DNA from: CANHEE01 sp043777755
GTDB lineage: Bacteria; Bacteroidota; Bacteroidia; Chitinophagales; Saprospiraceae
Assembly: GCA_043777755.1 (NCBI GenBank)
Contig: JAYWHK010000058.1
Span: 1 to 32,805, forward strand
Reading direction: 5' to 3'
Length of the DNA: 32,805 bases
The notes below the pieces were generated by a model. The model was not told where the DNA came from, ran no database searches, and saw only the letters and a program-made list of their open reading frames with translations. Both the position numbers and the translations under genes were made by a program. Below are positions 8,442-16,887 of this stretch, in pieces (positions within the stretch are counted from its first letter, which is position 1; each line of letters opens with the position of its first letter).

Positions 8442-8478
8442 AAAACGCCTTAATTTTTATAAAAAACTAAGGCGTTTT
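8442..8478. terminator. intrinsic terminator downstream of the OmpH-like gene
   Basis: AAAACGCCTTA (8442-8452) pairs perfectly with TAAGGCGTTTT (8468-8478). The T5/A5 tracts just inside extend the stem, with one A/C mismatch. It follows the OmpH stop at 8500 on the - strand. Confidence 0.8.
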
Positions 8479-8499
8479 GGCGTGAATCAAATAAAACGA

Positions 8500-9012
8500 T
8501 TACTTTCCTGTTGCAATACCCAATTTAGCTTTCACCAAACTGGTAACATCTGTTTTCTCGTCAGCATACAACAATACACCTGCATTACTGTCAAAAACAT
8601 AAGCAAAACCCTGCTCTTTCGCAACATCTTTGATAGCGTTATTCACTTTATCAATGATAGGTTTTAGCAATTCTTCACGTTTTGCACCAACTTCTTGCAC
8701 CATATCTTGCTCCATTTTACCGATAGCTTCTTCTTCGGTTTTCAATTTTGCACCTTCATCTTGCAATTGCTTAGGAGAAAGTAAGCCTTTCTTTTCGTCT
8801 TCCCCTAATTTTTGGTATTTCGCTTGCAAAGCCTCAACTTTTGAACGACCTAATTTTTGTTTTTGTTCTTGAAAAGTTTGGATAGACGTATTCGCAGCTT
8901 TTACTTCTGGAATTTCCTCCAATAATGCTGCTGAGTTCAAATAACCAAATTTTTGGGCTTGTGCAGCCATTACTAACATACTGAATACAGTTAAAATTAT
9001 TAGCTTTTTCAT
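8500..9012 (-). CDS. OmpH/Skp family periplasmic chaperone
   Basis: 170 residues. A signal peptide (MKKLIILTVFSMLVMAAQAQ, cleavage near residue 20) leads into the short beta strand FGYLNSAALLEEIPE that opens Skp/OmpH proteins. A long charged, heptad-rich helical hairpin follows (about 40-125), and the C-terminal strand segment GFAYVFDSNAGVLLYADEKTDVT closes the body. Skp-like proteins trimerise and hold unfolded outer-membrane proteins in the periplasm for the BAM machine. It is paralogous to the neighbour at 9249-9764, as is common in Bacteroidota. Here no bamA lies in the window. It has its own -7 box ~95 bases upstream and a small hairpin (9024-9037) just before the start. Confidence 0.87.
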   Translation of the reverse strand: MKKLIILTVFSMLVMAAQAQKFGYLNSAALLEEIPEVKAANTSIQTFQEQKQKLGRSKVEALQAKYQKLGEDEKKGLLSPKQLQDEGAKLKTEEEAIGKMEQDMVQEVGAKREELLKPIIDKVNNAIKDVAKEQGFAYVFDSNAGVLLYADEKTDVTSLVKAKLGIATGK

Positions 9013-9106
9013 TGTTGTTTCACCCTTGATTACAAGGATTTTTTAATTAAAAAAATAAAATAACTTCCCGAAACGCTTTATTTTACAGCACTTTCAAAAA
9101 GAAATG

Positions 9107-9114
9107 CAAAAATA
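9107..9114 (-). promoter_or_regulatory. Bacteroidota -7 promoter element (TATTTTTG)
   Basis: TATTTTTG on the - strand, followed by CATTTC, ~95 bases before the OmpH start at 9012. The leader would contain a 5-bp hairpin, CCTTG/CAAGG at 9024-9037, close to the start codon. Confidence 0.4.
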
Positions 9115-9248
9115 TAAAAAAGCAATTAAAAATGCCGTTTTTATTTTGAAAATATCTCTAATTACGATTTTTATTAAAAAAATAGAATAGCAATCGGAAT
9201 TTTAAAGAGATTTTTTAAGGTAAAAAGGTTGTATCGAACAATAATAAA

Positions 9249-9764
9249 TTATTTGGCCTTTAAATCCTTGATAATTTCATCTGTTTTATCAAAATTTGGA
9301 TTGTTATAAATTAATCCTGCGCTACCACCTTTGTCAAAAATGAAATCAAAACCACGGCTTTCTGCATATTTTTGGATTGACGTATAGACCCTATCTTGAA
9401 TAGGCTTCACCAGTTCTTGACGTTTTTTGAACAATGCCCCTTCTGGACCAAATTTATCACGCTGCATATCACGGATTTCTTTTTCTTTTGCCATGATTTC
9501 ATCTTCTTTTTGCTTTTTCTGCTCGTCTGTCAAAAGCACTTGCTCTGCATTGTATTTATTGAAAAGCCCTTTGAGCTTATCGTTTTCTTGAGCAATTTCT
9601 TGACGCCATTTATTGGCTGTTTTATCCAAATCATCATTTGCCGTTTTGTATTCAGGAACAGCCTCCATAATTTTTGCAATATCAATAACAGCAACTTTCT
9701 GAGCCGTTGCAAAAAAGCTAAATGTTAGCAAGAAAAAAGGTAGAAAAAAAAGTTTCTTATTCAT
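9249..9764 (-). CDS. OmpH/Skp family periplasmic chaperone (second paralogue)
   Basis: 171 residues. The signal peptide MNKKLFFLPFFLLTFSFFATAQ is followed by KVAVIDIAKIMEAVPEY, the N-terminal strand-helix of the OmpH family. A lysine/glutamate-rich coiled-coil arm comes next (about 40-125), and the C-terminal SRGFDFIFDKGGSAGLIYNNPNFDKTDEI segment is the usual family end. It is predicted to be a trimeric periplasmic holdase for outer-membrane proteins. It precedes the first paralogue in transcription order with a 236-base AT-rich gap, so separate promoters are likely. The two copies are clearly diverged in the arm, so this is an old duplication. Confidence 0.87.
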   Translation of the reverse strand: MNKKLFFLPFFLLTFSFFATAQKVAVIDIAKIMEAVPEYKTANDDLDKTANKWRQEIAQENDKLKGLFNKYNAEQVLLTDEQKKQKEDEIMAKEKEIRDMQRDKFGPEGALFKKRQELVKPIQDRVYTSIQKYAESRGFDFIFDKGGSAGLIYNNPNFDKTDEIIKDLKAK

Positions 9765-9926
9765 AAATCAGTTAATAGTTTTAAAGAGTAATTTTTTAAT
9801 ACCATAAAAAATATACCCTATCATTGGTGAAAATATTTATATTATTAATGACGTAAAAAAAATCAAAAACGTTAGATGATTAACGGATTTTTAACCATAA
9901 AAAGTACATTTTAACGATTTTTTTTA

Positions 9927-11217
9927 TCAAAATTCTAAATACGGCTTCATTTTCTCTAAAACATCAGGTGGAATTCCTTGTATTTTCTTCAATTCTTCCA
10001 AATTGGCAATTTTTCCGTCGTGCTGCGCCCGATAATTTGTAATAATATTCACATACTGCCATCTAAAACAAGGATGTGTCTTCAACTCCTCTACTGTTAC
10101 GGAATTAATATTGATTTTCTTTGAAATTGGTGACAAAACCAAGTAATTTTTTGCTTTTTGAAAAGTACTATCTGGCAAACCATACGTTTCTTTGATTTGC
10201 TCTATCGAATAAAAGCCGCCTAATTTTGTTCTAAAATTCAAGATTTTCCTCGCATAACCGTTTCCAATACCTGGCAATTTAACCCAATCTTCCTCCGTTG
10301 CTTTATTCACATCAATGGTTGGAATCGCAGCCGCAGGAAAACGCTTAGAACTCGTAGTCGTATAAGCATTTGGTAGATTGGTTGGAATATTGCCCGATGT
10401 ATTCGTAGCAACAACACTTGTCGGACTCACAATATTTGTAGGATTCTCTGTTGTAGAAGCTACATTTGATGTCACCGTTGCACCGCCTGCTGTCACAGGC
10501 TTACTACCGTCTAACACAATAAAAGGTGCTAAGGCAGCATAAATACTGTCTGTCATACCATAGATTTTTTTCAAATCTTCTTTTTTCTTAAAAAAAGCTC
10601 CTTTCTCTCTAAAATTAATCAGAATATAAGCCGTCCTCTTCGGAATTCCCAACCGAAGCAAATCATCAATCGGAGCTGAATTGGGATTAAAATTAAAATA
10701 TTCTGGAATAACTTCTTCCACTTCGTTGCCTTTGTTATCTTTTTTCTTTCGATAAGCAAGCGTTTCAAAATTCATATACTCCTTCAAACGCTCATAATCC
10801 GAATTTGCTAAACCCCAAATCCGTTTAAAATCTTCTGATTTATAGAATTTACCACCTTTTTCTCGATAATGAACGATGGTATTTGCTGTTTTTTCCATCA
10901 ATCCCAAACGAACAAAATCTTCTTTTGTAGCCGTATTTGGATTAAACGGAAATGGGCGATATGCACGAAACTCCTTTTCGTCGTCCTCTACATTGTGTGT
11001 AGATTCCGTACGCTCTGTTTTTTTTAAACAGTGCTTTGTATTCCGCAGCATTTTTTGAAGCCTGCACCAAATCAAGTTTATCCTGTTCAAAAGGTTTGTA
11101 AAAATAAGGGTACAATGCTGGCAGACCTCTGCCAATAAGAATAATAGAAAGCATCGCCACGTAGCCACGCCTTTCCGTAGGTGTGTAATAGAAAAAATCT
11201 TTGAGCCATTCAGTCAT
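9927..11217 (-). CDS. helix-hairpin-helix (ComEA-like) protein, interrupted by a frameshift
   Basis: Two overlapping frames make one protein. The first (from ATG at 11217) gives MTEWLKDFFYYTPTERRGYV, then one hydrophobic segment, up to KALFKK. The second continues with KTERTESTHNVEDDEKEF and runs to 9927. The switch falls in an A8 tract (T8 at 11018-11025 on the + strand). With seven A the frame is continuous, giving about 429 residues. The restored protein has an N-terminal membrane anchor and four helix-hairpin-helix repeats, each starting with a (F/I)-x-(F/V/I)-N-(P/K/S) strand: FPFNPNTATKEDF, FNFNPNSAPIDDL, IDVNKATEEDW and ININSVTVEELK. A Ser/Thr-rich linker separates repeats two and three. 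Such domains bind DNA non-specifically, as in ComEA of DNA uptake; whether this copy does so is unproven. A TATTTTTG box lies at 11262-11269. Confidence 0.75.
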
Positions 11218-11261
11218 GAGTCAAGTGTGTATGTTTGTGATGTAAAAAAGTTTTCTCACCT

Positions 11262-11269
11262 CAAAAATA
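11262..11269 (-). promoter_or_regulatory. Bacteroidota -7 promoter element (TATTTTTG)
   Basis: TATTTTTG followed by AGG on the - strand, 45 bases before the ATG at 11217 and just past the stop of the preceding gene (11280). It gives the helix-hairpin-helix gene its own promoter. Confidence 0.5.
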
Positions 11270-11279
11270 CACATTTTTT

Positions 11280-11630
11280 TTAAATTCGCTCCTCTTCTTT
11301 AAAATATTGTATAATTTTTTCTTTTAAAAATCGCTCTTGTGACGTGATTCCCTTTACATCAAGGCTCAATGTTTGCTTCCAGTGAGGCCATCCATCTGCA
11401 TCTCGCCCAACAAACTCATAATACCCATCGCTACTCAACAAACGACAAACTGCAATGTGCATCAAATCTTGCTTTTCCTCCTTGGTAAAAGATGCTTTTA
11501 CTCGACCATATTCTTGTACGCCCATGAGCAATAAAATAGTATTAAGATCAGGTAACTCATCTTTTTTCATACCATCTTTGACATAATGACGAACTTTTAA
11601 CCATTCAAATTCTATTTCCCAATCTTCCAT
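11280..11630 (-). CDS. conserved hypothetical small protein
   Basis: 116 residues from the ATG at 11630 (MEDWEIEFEWLKVRHYVKDG). A longer reading from TTG at 11648 is unlikely because that codon lies inside the TACCTTTG promoter box. The protein is soluble and rich in charged and aromatic residues, with no signal peptide. A central helix-rich block (GRVKASFTKEEKQDLMHIAV) is followed by a tryptophan-containing strand region (DADGWPHW) and a helical C-terminus. I do not recognise the family. It lies between gldN and the helix-hairpin-helix gene and is insulated from gldN by a strong terminator, so it is probably not part of the gliding operon. Confidence 0.72.
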   Translation of the reverse strand: MEDWEIEFEWLKVRHYVKDGMKKDELPDLNTILLLMGVQEYGRVKASFTKEEKQDLMHIAVCRLLSSDGYYEFVGRDADGWPHWKQTLSLDVKGITSQERFLKEKIIQYFKEEERI

Positions 11631-11645
11631 ATAATTTATTTTTTG

Positions 11646-11653
11646 CAAAGGTA
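11646..11653 (-). promoter_or_regulatory. Bacteroidota -7 promoter element (TACCTTTG)
   Basis: TACCTTTGC on the - strand, 15 bases upstream of the ATG at 11630, just downstream of the gldN terminator. It decides the start codon of the gene that follows. Confidence 0.65.
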
Positions 11654-11676
11654 AAGATTAAATTTTTTAAAAAATA

Positions 11677-11717
11677 AAAAACGCTTCATTTTTGCAATGC
11701 AAAAATGAAGCGTTTTT
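11677..11717. terminator. strong intrinsic terminator after gldN
   Basis: A perfect 20-bp inverted repeat: AAAAACGCTTCATTTTTGCA (11677-11696) with its complement (11698-11717) around a single base. It carries A-rich and T-rich outer flanks, and ends the gldKLMN transcript. Confidence 0.92.
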
Positions 11718-11756
11718 AGAATTTTCTAGTTTATAAAAATTAGAAAGGTCTTAATT

Positions 11757-12620
11757 TTAGTATGACCACAAGTCATGCTCGAAGTGGAAAATCTCATTTT
11801 TGATTTTTTCGCCTTCTAAAAGCATATCTACGCCAGTAGCATATTCTTCGATTTTACGGTCATAAACGTTAGATTCCTTAATGATGTAGCTTGAAAAGAA
11901 ACGTTGTTCTAACAAATCTTCCCAAGTAATAGGACTCGCATCGTTGTTTGAAAGGTTAAATACCTTGTGACGTGCCAATAAAGTACGGCAATCAGGGTAA
12001 TAAATCCAGTACATCGGACGAGTGTATTTGAAGTTACCATTGTCATCGTACTCATCAATTAGCGGAGCAAGACCCAAGATGCGAACTTGAAGTGTAGATG
12101 ATTCTTTATCAAAGAACCAAACTTCTTTCACTCTGAATTGCTTAACGTTCTCCCAGTTGATTTCGTTACGCACAATTTGGCGTTTTTCTTCATACGTTTC
12201 AGGATCAAAAGTTACGATAGTATCAACACTTGCACCCATTGTAGCAACTTCTTCCTTCGTTAATAACTTAGAGAATTTGTCATCTTCAGTAGAGTAAGCA
12301 CTGATATCACCTTTGATAGCTGAATCATTAATAATCTTGAAAAAAGGATTTTCTGGATAAGTAAAAGTTAAGTTCACTTTTTCACGAACATCAATTACTC
12401 TCCATACACGTCTTTCCCAAAAAATATCCGCTTCACGGATAGGATCATAAGCCAAGACAGGACGTTCAGAGATTAATTTTTTCTCCACAACACCATCCAA
12501 TGGTTTTTTCACATCCGTTGGGTCACTGGATTCCGTTTTGACTTCTTCTGGCTGTTGCGCAAATGCTGTATTAGCAAATGCTACCATTGAAAAAATACAA
12601 AGCAATTTCAGAATTCGCAT
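11757..12620 (-). CDS. gldN: type IX secretion / gliding motility protein GldN
   Basis: 287 residues from the ATG at 12620. An upstream TTG at 12683 would add 21 residues before the obvious signal peptide MRILKLLCIFSMVAFANTAF. GldN (PorN) is a periplasmic protein that binds the lipoprotein GldK to form the large ring under the outer membrane in the type IX secretion system. Visible family features are the mature segment with YDPIREADIFWERRVWRVIDVREK (about 79-102), the tryptophan-rich strand KQFRVKEVWFFDKESS, and the tyrosine-rich PMYWIYYPDCRTLLARH block near the C-terminus. It is the last gene of the porP-gldKLMN block, 117 bases after gldM, with a perfect 11-bp inverted repeat in that gap and a strong terminator after the stop. 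Confidence 0.95.
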   Translation of the reverse strand: MRILKLLCIFSMVAFANTAFAQQPEEVKTESSDPTDVKKPLDGVVEKKLISERPVLAYDPIREADIFWERRVWRVIDVREKVNLTFTYPENPFFKIINDSAIKGDISAYSTEDDKFSKLLTKEEVATMGASVDTIVTFDPETYEEKRQIVRNEINWENVKQFRVKEVWFFDKESSTLQVRILGLAPLIDEYDDNGNFKYTRPMYWIYYPDCRTLLARHKVFNLSNNDASPITWEDLLEQRFFSSYIIKESNVYDRKIEEYATGVDMLLEGEKIKNEIFHFEHDLWSY

Positions 12621-12662
12621 GATATAAAATTTTAATTTAATTTGGTTTAAAAACCTAAATAA

Positions 12663-12719
12663 TACAGTTGTCAATTTTTTCAATAAAAAATATCTTACTA
12701 AAACGCACTGACAACTGTA
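12663..12719. repeat. inverted repeat in the gldM-gldN gap
   Basis: TACAGTTGTCA (12663-12673) and TGACAACTGTA (12709-12719) are perfectly complementary over 11 bp with a 35-nt AT-rich loop. The structure begins 18 bases after the gldM stop. It lacks a clean U tract, so it may be a processing or stability element or a leaky attenuator rather than a full terminator. Confidence 0.8.
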
Positions 12720-12737
12720 CTTATTTCAATATTAAGA

Positions 12738-14279
12738 TTATTTAATAGTAAATACCAATGAGTTGATTGGACGTCCAGCATCATCACCCGGGCAACGAGC
12801 TTTAATCTCATCAAAATAGTAAGTATCGCCTGGTTTAGCTTTCTGAACAGCAGATGAAACACTACCATTGTAAGAGCCACCTTGGTTTGGAATCAAAACT
12901 GGGTCTTGACGCTTTGCCAAATAGGTAAAGTTATAACTTTGGATAGAACATTTTGCATCGAAATCAAAATTATCTAACATCGCTACCAAACCACTAATCG
13001 CTTTAAATGTACCATTTCCGATAGGACCACCCTTTCCACCTTGAGGCAAAGGCAATTGTGCTACTGGGTCAGGAATACGCTTAATACGGAAAGGAAAAGA
13101 CTGACTCAAACTACCCGCAGAAACATTAATGCTTGCATTCATGTTTTGCTTAGTAGCACGAGCTGTATATTTTCCAGCACTTCCTGAAATGGTCATATCA
13201 TTAGAAGATACTCTCAAATCATTAGAAGATACACCCGCCGCCGCAACTGATATTGGATTATCAACACCTATATATACAACATTCATCTTATCCGCAGACA
13301 ATGCAACTGAACGCTGTCCTACTTCGTAAGTAAATTCTTTTTTTGCAGATTTTACTTCACCTGTTAAAGGGTTCTTGATTGAAGCTGTAGCTGTTACAGT
13401 TTGTTTTCCAAGTGTATTTGCAGTAGTTTCGTAGTGACCAATACCTTCCTTAACAGCAAGACCTTGACCATTTACTGTGATAGAAACACCTGCACCTGGG
13501 TTAGAGCTAAACGCAGCTAACGCTACATCAGCAGTAAATTTTTCACCTTTAATTACATAACCATTGTTTGGTGAAATCGCTACCAAGAATTGGTCGAACT
13601 TGATTTCTGTACCACCTACTTTTTCTGCAACATAGTTAAGAATTGCAGTTTCAGAAGATTTAGCATCTGCTTGTAATTTTGTAAAGAAAGGCATTATTGC
13701 CGCTACGGGCATTTGCTTAAACTTATACTCAACCCAATTTTTTGCTTTTGTATCAGATGGTAATTCTTCAACACTCAATGGCATACTTGCTTCGATTTTA
13801 GCACGATCCGCAGGATTGCTAATTGTCGCTAATAAAGCAGCACGAGTTTCTTTGATTTTTGCTTCTACCTCAGCACCTTTAGGCTGATTGATAAACATAT
13901 TCGTTGTAACATCTTTATCTTTGTAACGAACAGGACGACCGTCTGAATATTTCGGATTAGGTCCGCCAGCAGCTGTTATCATTTCATTAGTGATTCCTGT
14001 GATATAATCACAAAATCCTTTTGAGATTTCCATTGCCTTTACAGCACTAGATTGGTATCCTTGATTAGCAGCATTATTATAGGCTTTGACTTGTGTATCA
14101 ATAGCAGTTTTCAAACTTCCATTTGAAGTATCAACAATAGCATTAGAACTTTTGATACCTTTATTTAGAGAGAAAAAAGCATTGATAATCTCCGCCGAAA
14201 CGTTGAGCGCGAGTAGTGCTGTGAGTACCAAGTACATCAGGTTAATCATCAGCTGTCGCGGTTCCTTAGGAATTGACAT
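12738..14279 (-). CDS. gldM: type IX secretion / gliding motor protein GldM
   Basis: A 513-residue inner-membrane protein with one N-terminal transmembrane helix (about 11-30) and a long periplasmic part made of stacked domains. The opening MSIPKEPRQLMINLMYLVLT is highly characteristic; the arginine at position 8 corresponds to the conserved basic residue just before the helix. GldM dimers sit inside a GldL pentamer and transmit proton-driven rotation across the periplasm to the GldK/N ring (PorLM/GldLM motor). The periplasmic portion begins with a helical domain (about 35-220) and continues with beta-rich domains (for example VAISPNNGYVIKGEKFTADV). It follows gldL after 111 bases containing a 16-bp direct repeat (14312-14327 and 14339-14354). 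Confidence 0.96.
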   Translation of the reverse strand: MSIPKEPRQLMINLMYLVLTALLALNVSAEIINAFFSLNKGIKSSNAIVDTSNGSLKTAIDTQVKAYNNAANQGYQSSAVKAMEISKGFCDYITGITNEMITAAGGPNPKYSDGRPVRYKDKDVTTNMFINQPKGAEVEAKIKETRAALLATISNPADRAKIEASMPLSVEELPSDTKAKNWVEYKFKQMPVAAIMPFFTKLQADAKSSETAILNYVAEKVGGTEIKFDQFLVAISPNNGYVIKGEKFTADVALAAFSSNPGAGVSITVNGQGLAVKEGIGHYETTANTLGKQTVTATASIKNPLTGEVKSAKKEFTYEVGQRSVALSADKMNVVYIGVDNPISVAAAGVSSNDLRVSSNDMTISGSAGKYTARATKQNMNASINVSAGSLSQSFPFRIKRIPDPVAQLPLPQGGKGGPIGNGTFKAISGLVAMLDNFDFDAKCSIQSYNFTYLAKRQDPVLIPNQGGSYNGSVSSAVQKAKPGDTYYFDEIKARCPGDDAGRPINSLVFTIK

Positions 14280-14311
14280 ATCTTTATCTTATTTTTAATT
14301 TTTTAAGAAAA

Positions 14312-14354
14312 TTATTTTTGATTAAAAGTACAATTCATTTATTTTTGATTAAAA
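14312..14354. repeat. 16-bp direct repeat in the gldL-gldM gap
   Basis: TTATTTTTGATTAAAA occurs at 14312-14327 and again at 14339-14354. A 13-base core of it recurs near 21584. It is A/T only apart from one G, so chance or slippage is possible. Confidence 0.5.
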
Positions 14355-14390
14355 AAAACTTGAATTGAACTTTACAGATTTTGCTGTTGA

Positions 14391-15098
14391 TTAACGTACA
14401 CCACCAGACATAGCAGACAACATACCGCCATAAACAGAGTTCAAAGAACCCATGTTTTTAGACAATGAAGCCATTTGCTCTTTGAATGCTTTTGTATCGT
14501 TCATTGCATCACTCATGTTTGTCATTGTTGCAGCCATGTTACCATAAGAAGCGTTCATAGTAGTCATACTATTTGACAATGCAGCCATTTGAGATTTGAA
14601 TGCTTTTGTATCTTCAGACGCATCAGCCATGTTAGCCATTGCTTCTGAAATTTTGCTATAAAATACATTCATTTGCTTGATTTGGTCAGAAGTACCAGAG
14701 AAATCTGCATCTTGTAATGCTTTCAAAGAAGACATACTCTTTGACATTACTTGTAACTCAGATAACATACCCGTTAATTTACCTTCTACAACTTCACCAT
14801 TCAAACCTGGTAAAGCAGCAGCTTGTACACTACCACCACCCGCAGTGATTGGAGCCATTTTAGAATCGTACTCATCTAATCCTGGGTATAATTTATCCCA
14901 ATAGTAATCCTTATCAGGACCTAAGATACCCAACATCAAGAAAAGACCAGCTTCCGTGATAAGACCCGCTGTAAGCATTTCTGTTGCATAAGGCCAGCTT
15001 TCGATTTTGAAAAGTGCGCCTAACAATACTACAGCTGCACCAACACCAATAATTAAGTTTTTAAGATACTTGAAACCTTTCGATTTTACAAAACTCAT
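14391..15098 (-). CDS. gldL: type IX secretion / gliding motor protein GldL
   Basis: A 235-residue inner-membrane protein with two transmembrane helices near the N-terminus (about 14-31 and 41-60) and a cytoplasmic C-terminal region. The second helix reads LTAGLITEAGLFLMLGILG, with a membrane glutamate at position 49. In GldL such a residue is the proposed proton-carrying site of the motor. GldL pentamers surround GldM helices and form the stator/rotor that powers secretion and gliding. The cytoplasmic tail contains two clear copies of a Met/Ala/Ser-rich repeat of ~38 residues built around DTKAFKxQMAxLSxxM, visible in the DNA as well. It follows gldK after 190 bases that contain a hairpin, and shares the operon promoter upstream of gldK. 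Confidence 0.95.
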   Translation of the reverse strand: MSFVKSKGFKYLKNLIIGVGAAVVLLGALFKIESWPYATEMLTAGLITEAGLFLMLGILGPDKDYYWDKLYPGLDEYDSKMAPITAGGGSVQAAALPGLNGEVVEGKLTGMLSELQVMSKSMSSLKALQDADFSGTSDQIKQMNVFYSKISEAMANMADASEDTKAFKSQMAALSNSMTTMNASYGNMAATMTNMSDAMNDTKAFKEQMASLSKNMGSLNSVYGGMLSAMSGGVR

Positions 15099-15209
15099 TT
15101 TTTACAAATTTAAAGTTAATTATACAATAGGGTTTGTTTATTATATGTATCTAAGCAATCAATTGTTTCTATTTTCTTTGACGCTTATTTACGGTGAGTA
15201 GAGCATTGA

Positions 15210-15250
15210 GTATAGAGGAGCAGAACGAATCGAAACGTGCTACTCTATAC
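15210..15250. repeat. hairpin in the gldK-gldL gap
   Basis: GTATAGAG (15210-15217) and AGCA (15219-15222) pair with TGCT (15238-15241) and CTCTATAC (15243-15250), giving a 12-bp stem with one internal mismatch and a 15-nt loop. It begins ~40 bases after the gldK stop and has no U tract on the - strand. Confidence 0.75.
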
Positions 15251-15288
15251 CCTTTTTCTCTATTCTATAAAAATTATTTTGATTTTGA

Positions 15289-16524
15289 CTAAAAATCGTT
15301 GATTGAACGACCTAAGAACGTCAATGCACAACGGAAACCAATGTATGATTTTGTTGTATCTTGGTAATCCCAGTTACGAACACCTGTTTGAAGAAAGTGT
15401 CCTATGTCTTTCCAAGAACCGCCACGAATTACCTTACGCTTGTAAGCATCAGGATCATCAGACTTTGCATCGTAACGAATATCAGGATTCAAATCGTGTA
15501 CGAAGTTATAAGCATTTTCGTAGTAAGCAGAACTTGTCCACTCAGATACGTTTCCTGCCATGTTGAATAAACCAAAGTCATTTGGATAGTAAGCATCAGC
15601 ACGAACAGTGTATTGACCACCATCTTCTGGATAATTACCACGACCAGGTTTGAAGTTTGCTAACAAACAACCTTTAGCATTACGTAAGTAGTAACCGCCC
15701 CAAGGATATGGTGCTAATTCGTGACCACCACGTGCTGCGTATTCCCACTCATGTTCTGTAGGCAAACGGAAATCTTCAGAAACTGGACCTTTTGAGTACA
15801 TATTCCAAAGCTGTGTACGCCAGTAACAGAAAGCATTAGCCATTTTCCAATTCACACCTACTACTGGATAATCATCAAATGCTGGATGCCAGAAATAGTT
15901 ACGTGTCATTGGCTCATTGTATGAATAAGCAAAGTCACGAATCCATACCATTGTATCGGGATAGATTTTCACTTTGTCCTTTTTGATGTACTTGGTACGA
16001 GGAGCAGTGCGATCATTCGCAGCACGACGCCAGTCCATCCATTGGTATTCATACTCAAATTTATTGACATTAAATTCTTTACGACCAGCGAACTTGTCCG
16101 CACCTTGGTAGTAAAGATCAACCAATGTTTCGTCAGACCAATCAATTTCTTGTTCCCAGTCGATGTGCTGACCTTCGCCACTCTCATCTTCAGTGAAGTG
16201 GTCAAGCATGGTATGAGCAAGAGAGTCCCGAACCCAGTCCACAAACTGACGGTATTCGTTGTTGGTAATCTCTGTATCATCCATGAAAAATCCTTGGATG
16301 GAGATTGATTTTGGACGCTGCACGTAAGTGCTACTTAGGTCTTCATCACCAGCACCGATATACAAAGTATTCGATGGGATATAGACCATACCATAAGGAT
16401 TAATACCCTTCCATTTCGGACGGTCTTGGACACCAGTAAGTTGTCCGTCTTCTTTTCTTCCGCACGAAGCGATTAGGATAGAAAAAAGTGAAAGCGCACA
16501 AAGCGTTTTTAGTACATTCTTCAT
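15289..16524 (-). CDS. gldK: type IX secretion / gliding lipoprotein GldK
   Basis: 411 residues from the ATG at 16524. A GTG at 16533 would add only three residues. The N-terminus MKNVLKTLCALSLFSILIAS followed by C21 is a lipoprotein signal (I-A-S-C), so the mature protein is anchored, probably to the outer membrane facing the periplasm. The rest has the FGE-sulfatase (formylglycine-generating enzyme) fold: YIPSNTLYIG, MDDTEITNNEYRQFVDWV, FRLPTEHEWEYAARGG, FGLFNMAGNVSEWTSS and VIRGGSWKD are all recognisable, ending with IGFRCAL. In GldK/PorK this domain is structural, forming with GldN the 50-nm-scale ring of the T9SS. It is the first gene of the gld block after porP and has its own promoter at 16590-16620. 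Confidence 0.96.
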   Translation of the reverse strand: MKNVLKTLCALSLFSILIASCGRKEDGQLTGVQDRPKWKGINPYGMVYIPSNTLYIGAGDEDLSSTYVQRPKSISIQGFFMDDTEITNNEYRQFVDWVRDSLAHTMLDHFTEDESGEGQHIDWEQEIDWSDETLVDLYYQGADKFAGRKEFNVNKFEYEYQWMDWRRAANDRTAPRTKYIKKDKVKIYPDTMVWIRDFAYSYNEPMTRNYFWHPAFDDYPVVGVNWKMANAFCYWRTQLWNMYSKGPVSEDFRLPTEHEWEYAARGGHELAPYPWGGYYLRNAKGCLLANFKPGRGNYPEDGGQYTVRADAYYPNDFGLFNMAGNVSEWTSSAYYENAYNFVHDLNPDIRYDAKSDDPDAYKRKVIRGGSWKDIGHFLQTGVRNWDYQDTTKSYIGFRCALTFLGRSINDF

Positions 16525-16887
16525 TGTTAGCACCTAAGTTTACTTGCCTTAATTTTTGTTACGTCTTCTTAGTTATTTAAAAAGTGGCGTAAATATAAAA
16601 GGTTTAATATTTAAAACAAAGATTGACCTCTTTTTTTAGAGGAAAATTATAAATTTAACACTCGTAATAATTTTATTATACGATTTTTCTTTATTTGGAT
16701 AAGTTTTTTGATTTTTTTGGCTAAATCATGGAGTAGTAGTTTTCTTTTATTTAAACTACTTATTGAGGTAGAATATTATACGTATGTAGAATTTTAACTT
16801 TTATTTTTTTACATTTTTTTTACAAAAAAAAAAATTTTTAGTCAATTGAATACAAAACAGTCTTTAATAACTCTTAATTAATTGTAA
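16525..16887. other. porP-gldK intergenic region
   Basis: 363 bases without a gene. It holds the gldK promoter (16590-16620), a short CCTCT/AGAGG hairpin near 16628-16643, an 8-bp hairpin AGTAGTTT/AAACTACT (16735-16742 with 16753-16760), and a long T/A homopolymer stretch around 16801-16840 that may end the porP transcript. No open frame of note. Confidence 0.6.
16590..16620 (-). promoter_or_regulatory. gldK: promoter of the gldKLMN operon
   Basis: On the - strand a -33 TTTG (16620-16617) is followed after 19 bases by TATATTTA (16597-16590), one mismatch from TAnnTTTG and followed by CGCC. It predicts a leader of about 55-60 nt before the ATG at 16524. Confidence 0.6.

Noticed and set aside
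15289..16524. GldK as an active formylglycine-generating enzyme for the sulfatase in the same window
   Set aside because: The FGE fold is present, but in GldK/PorK it is structural, and the operon context is type IX secretion.
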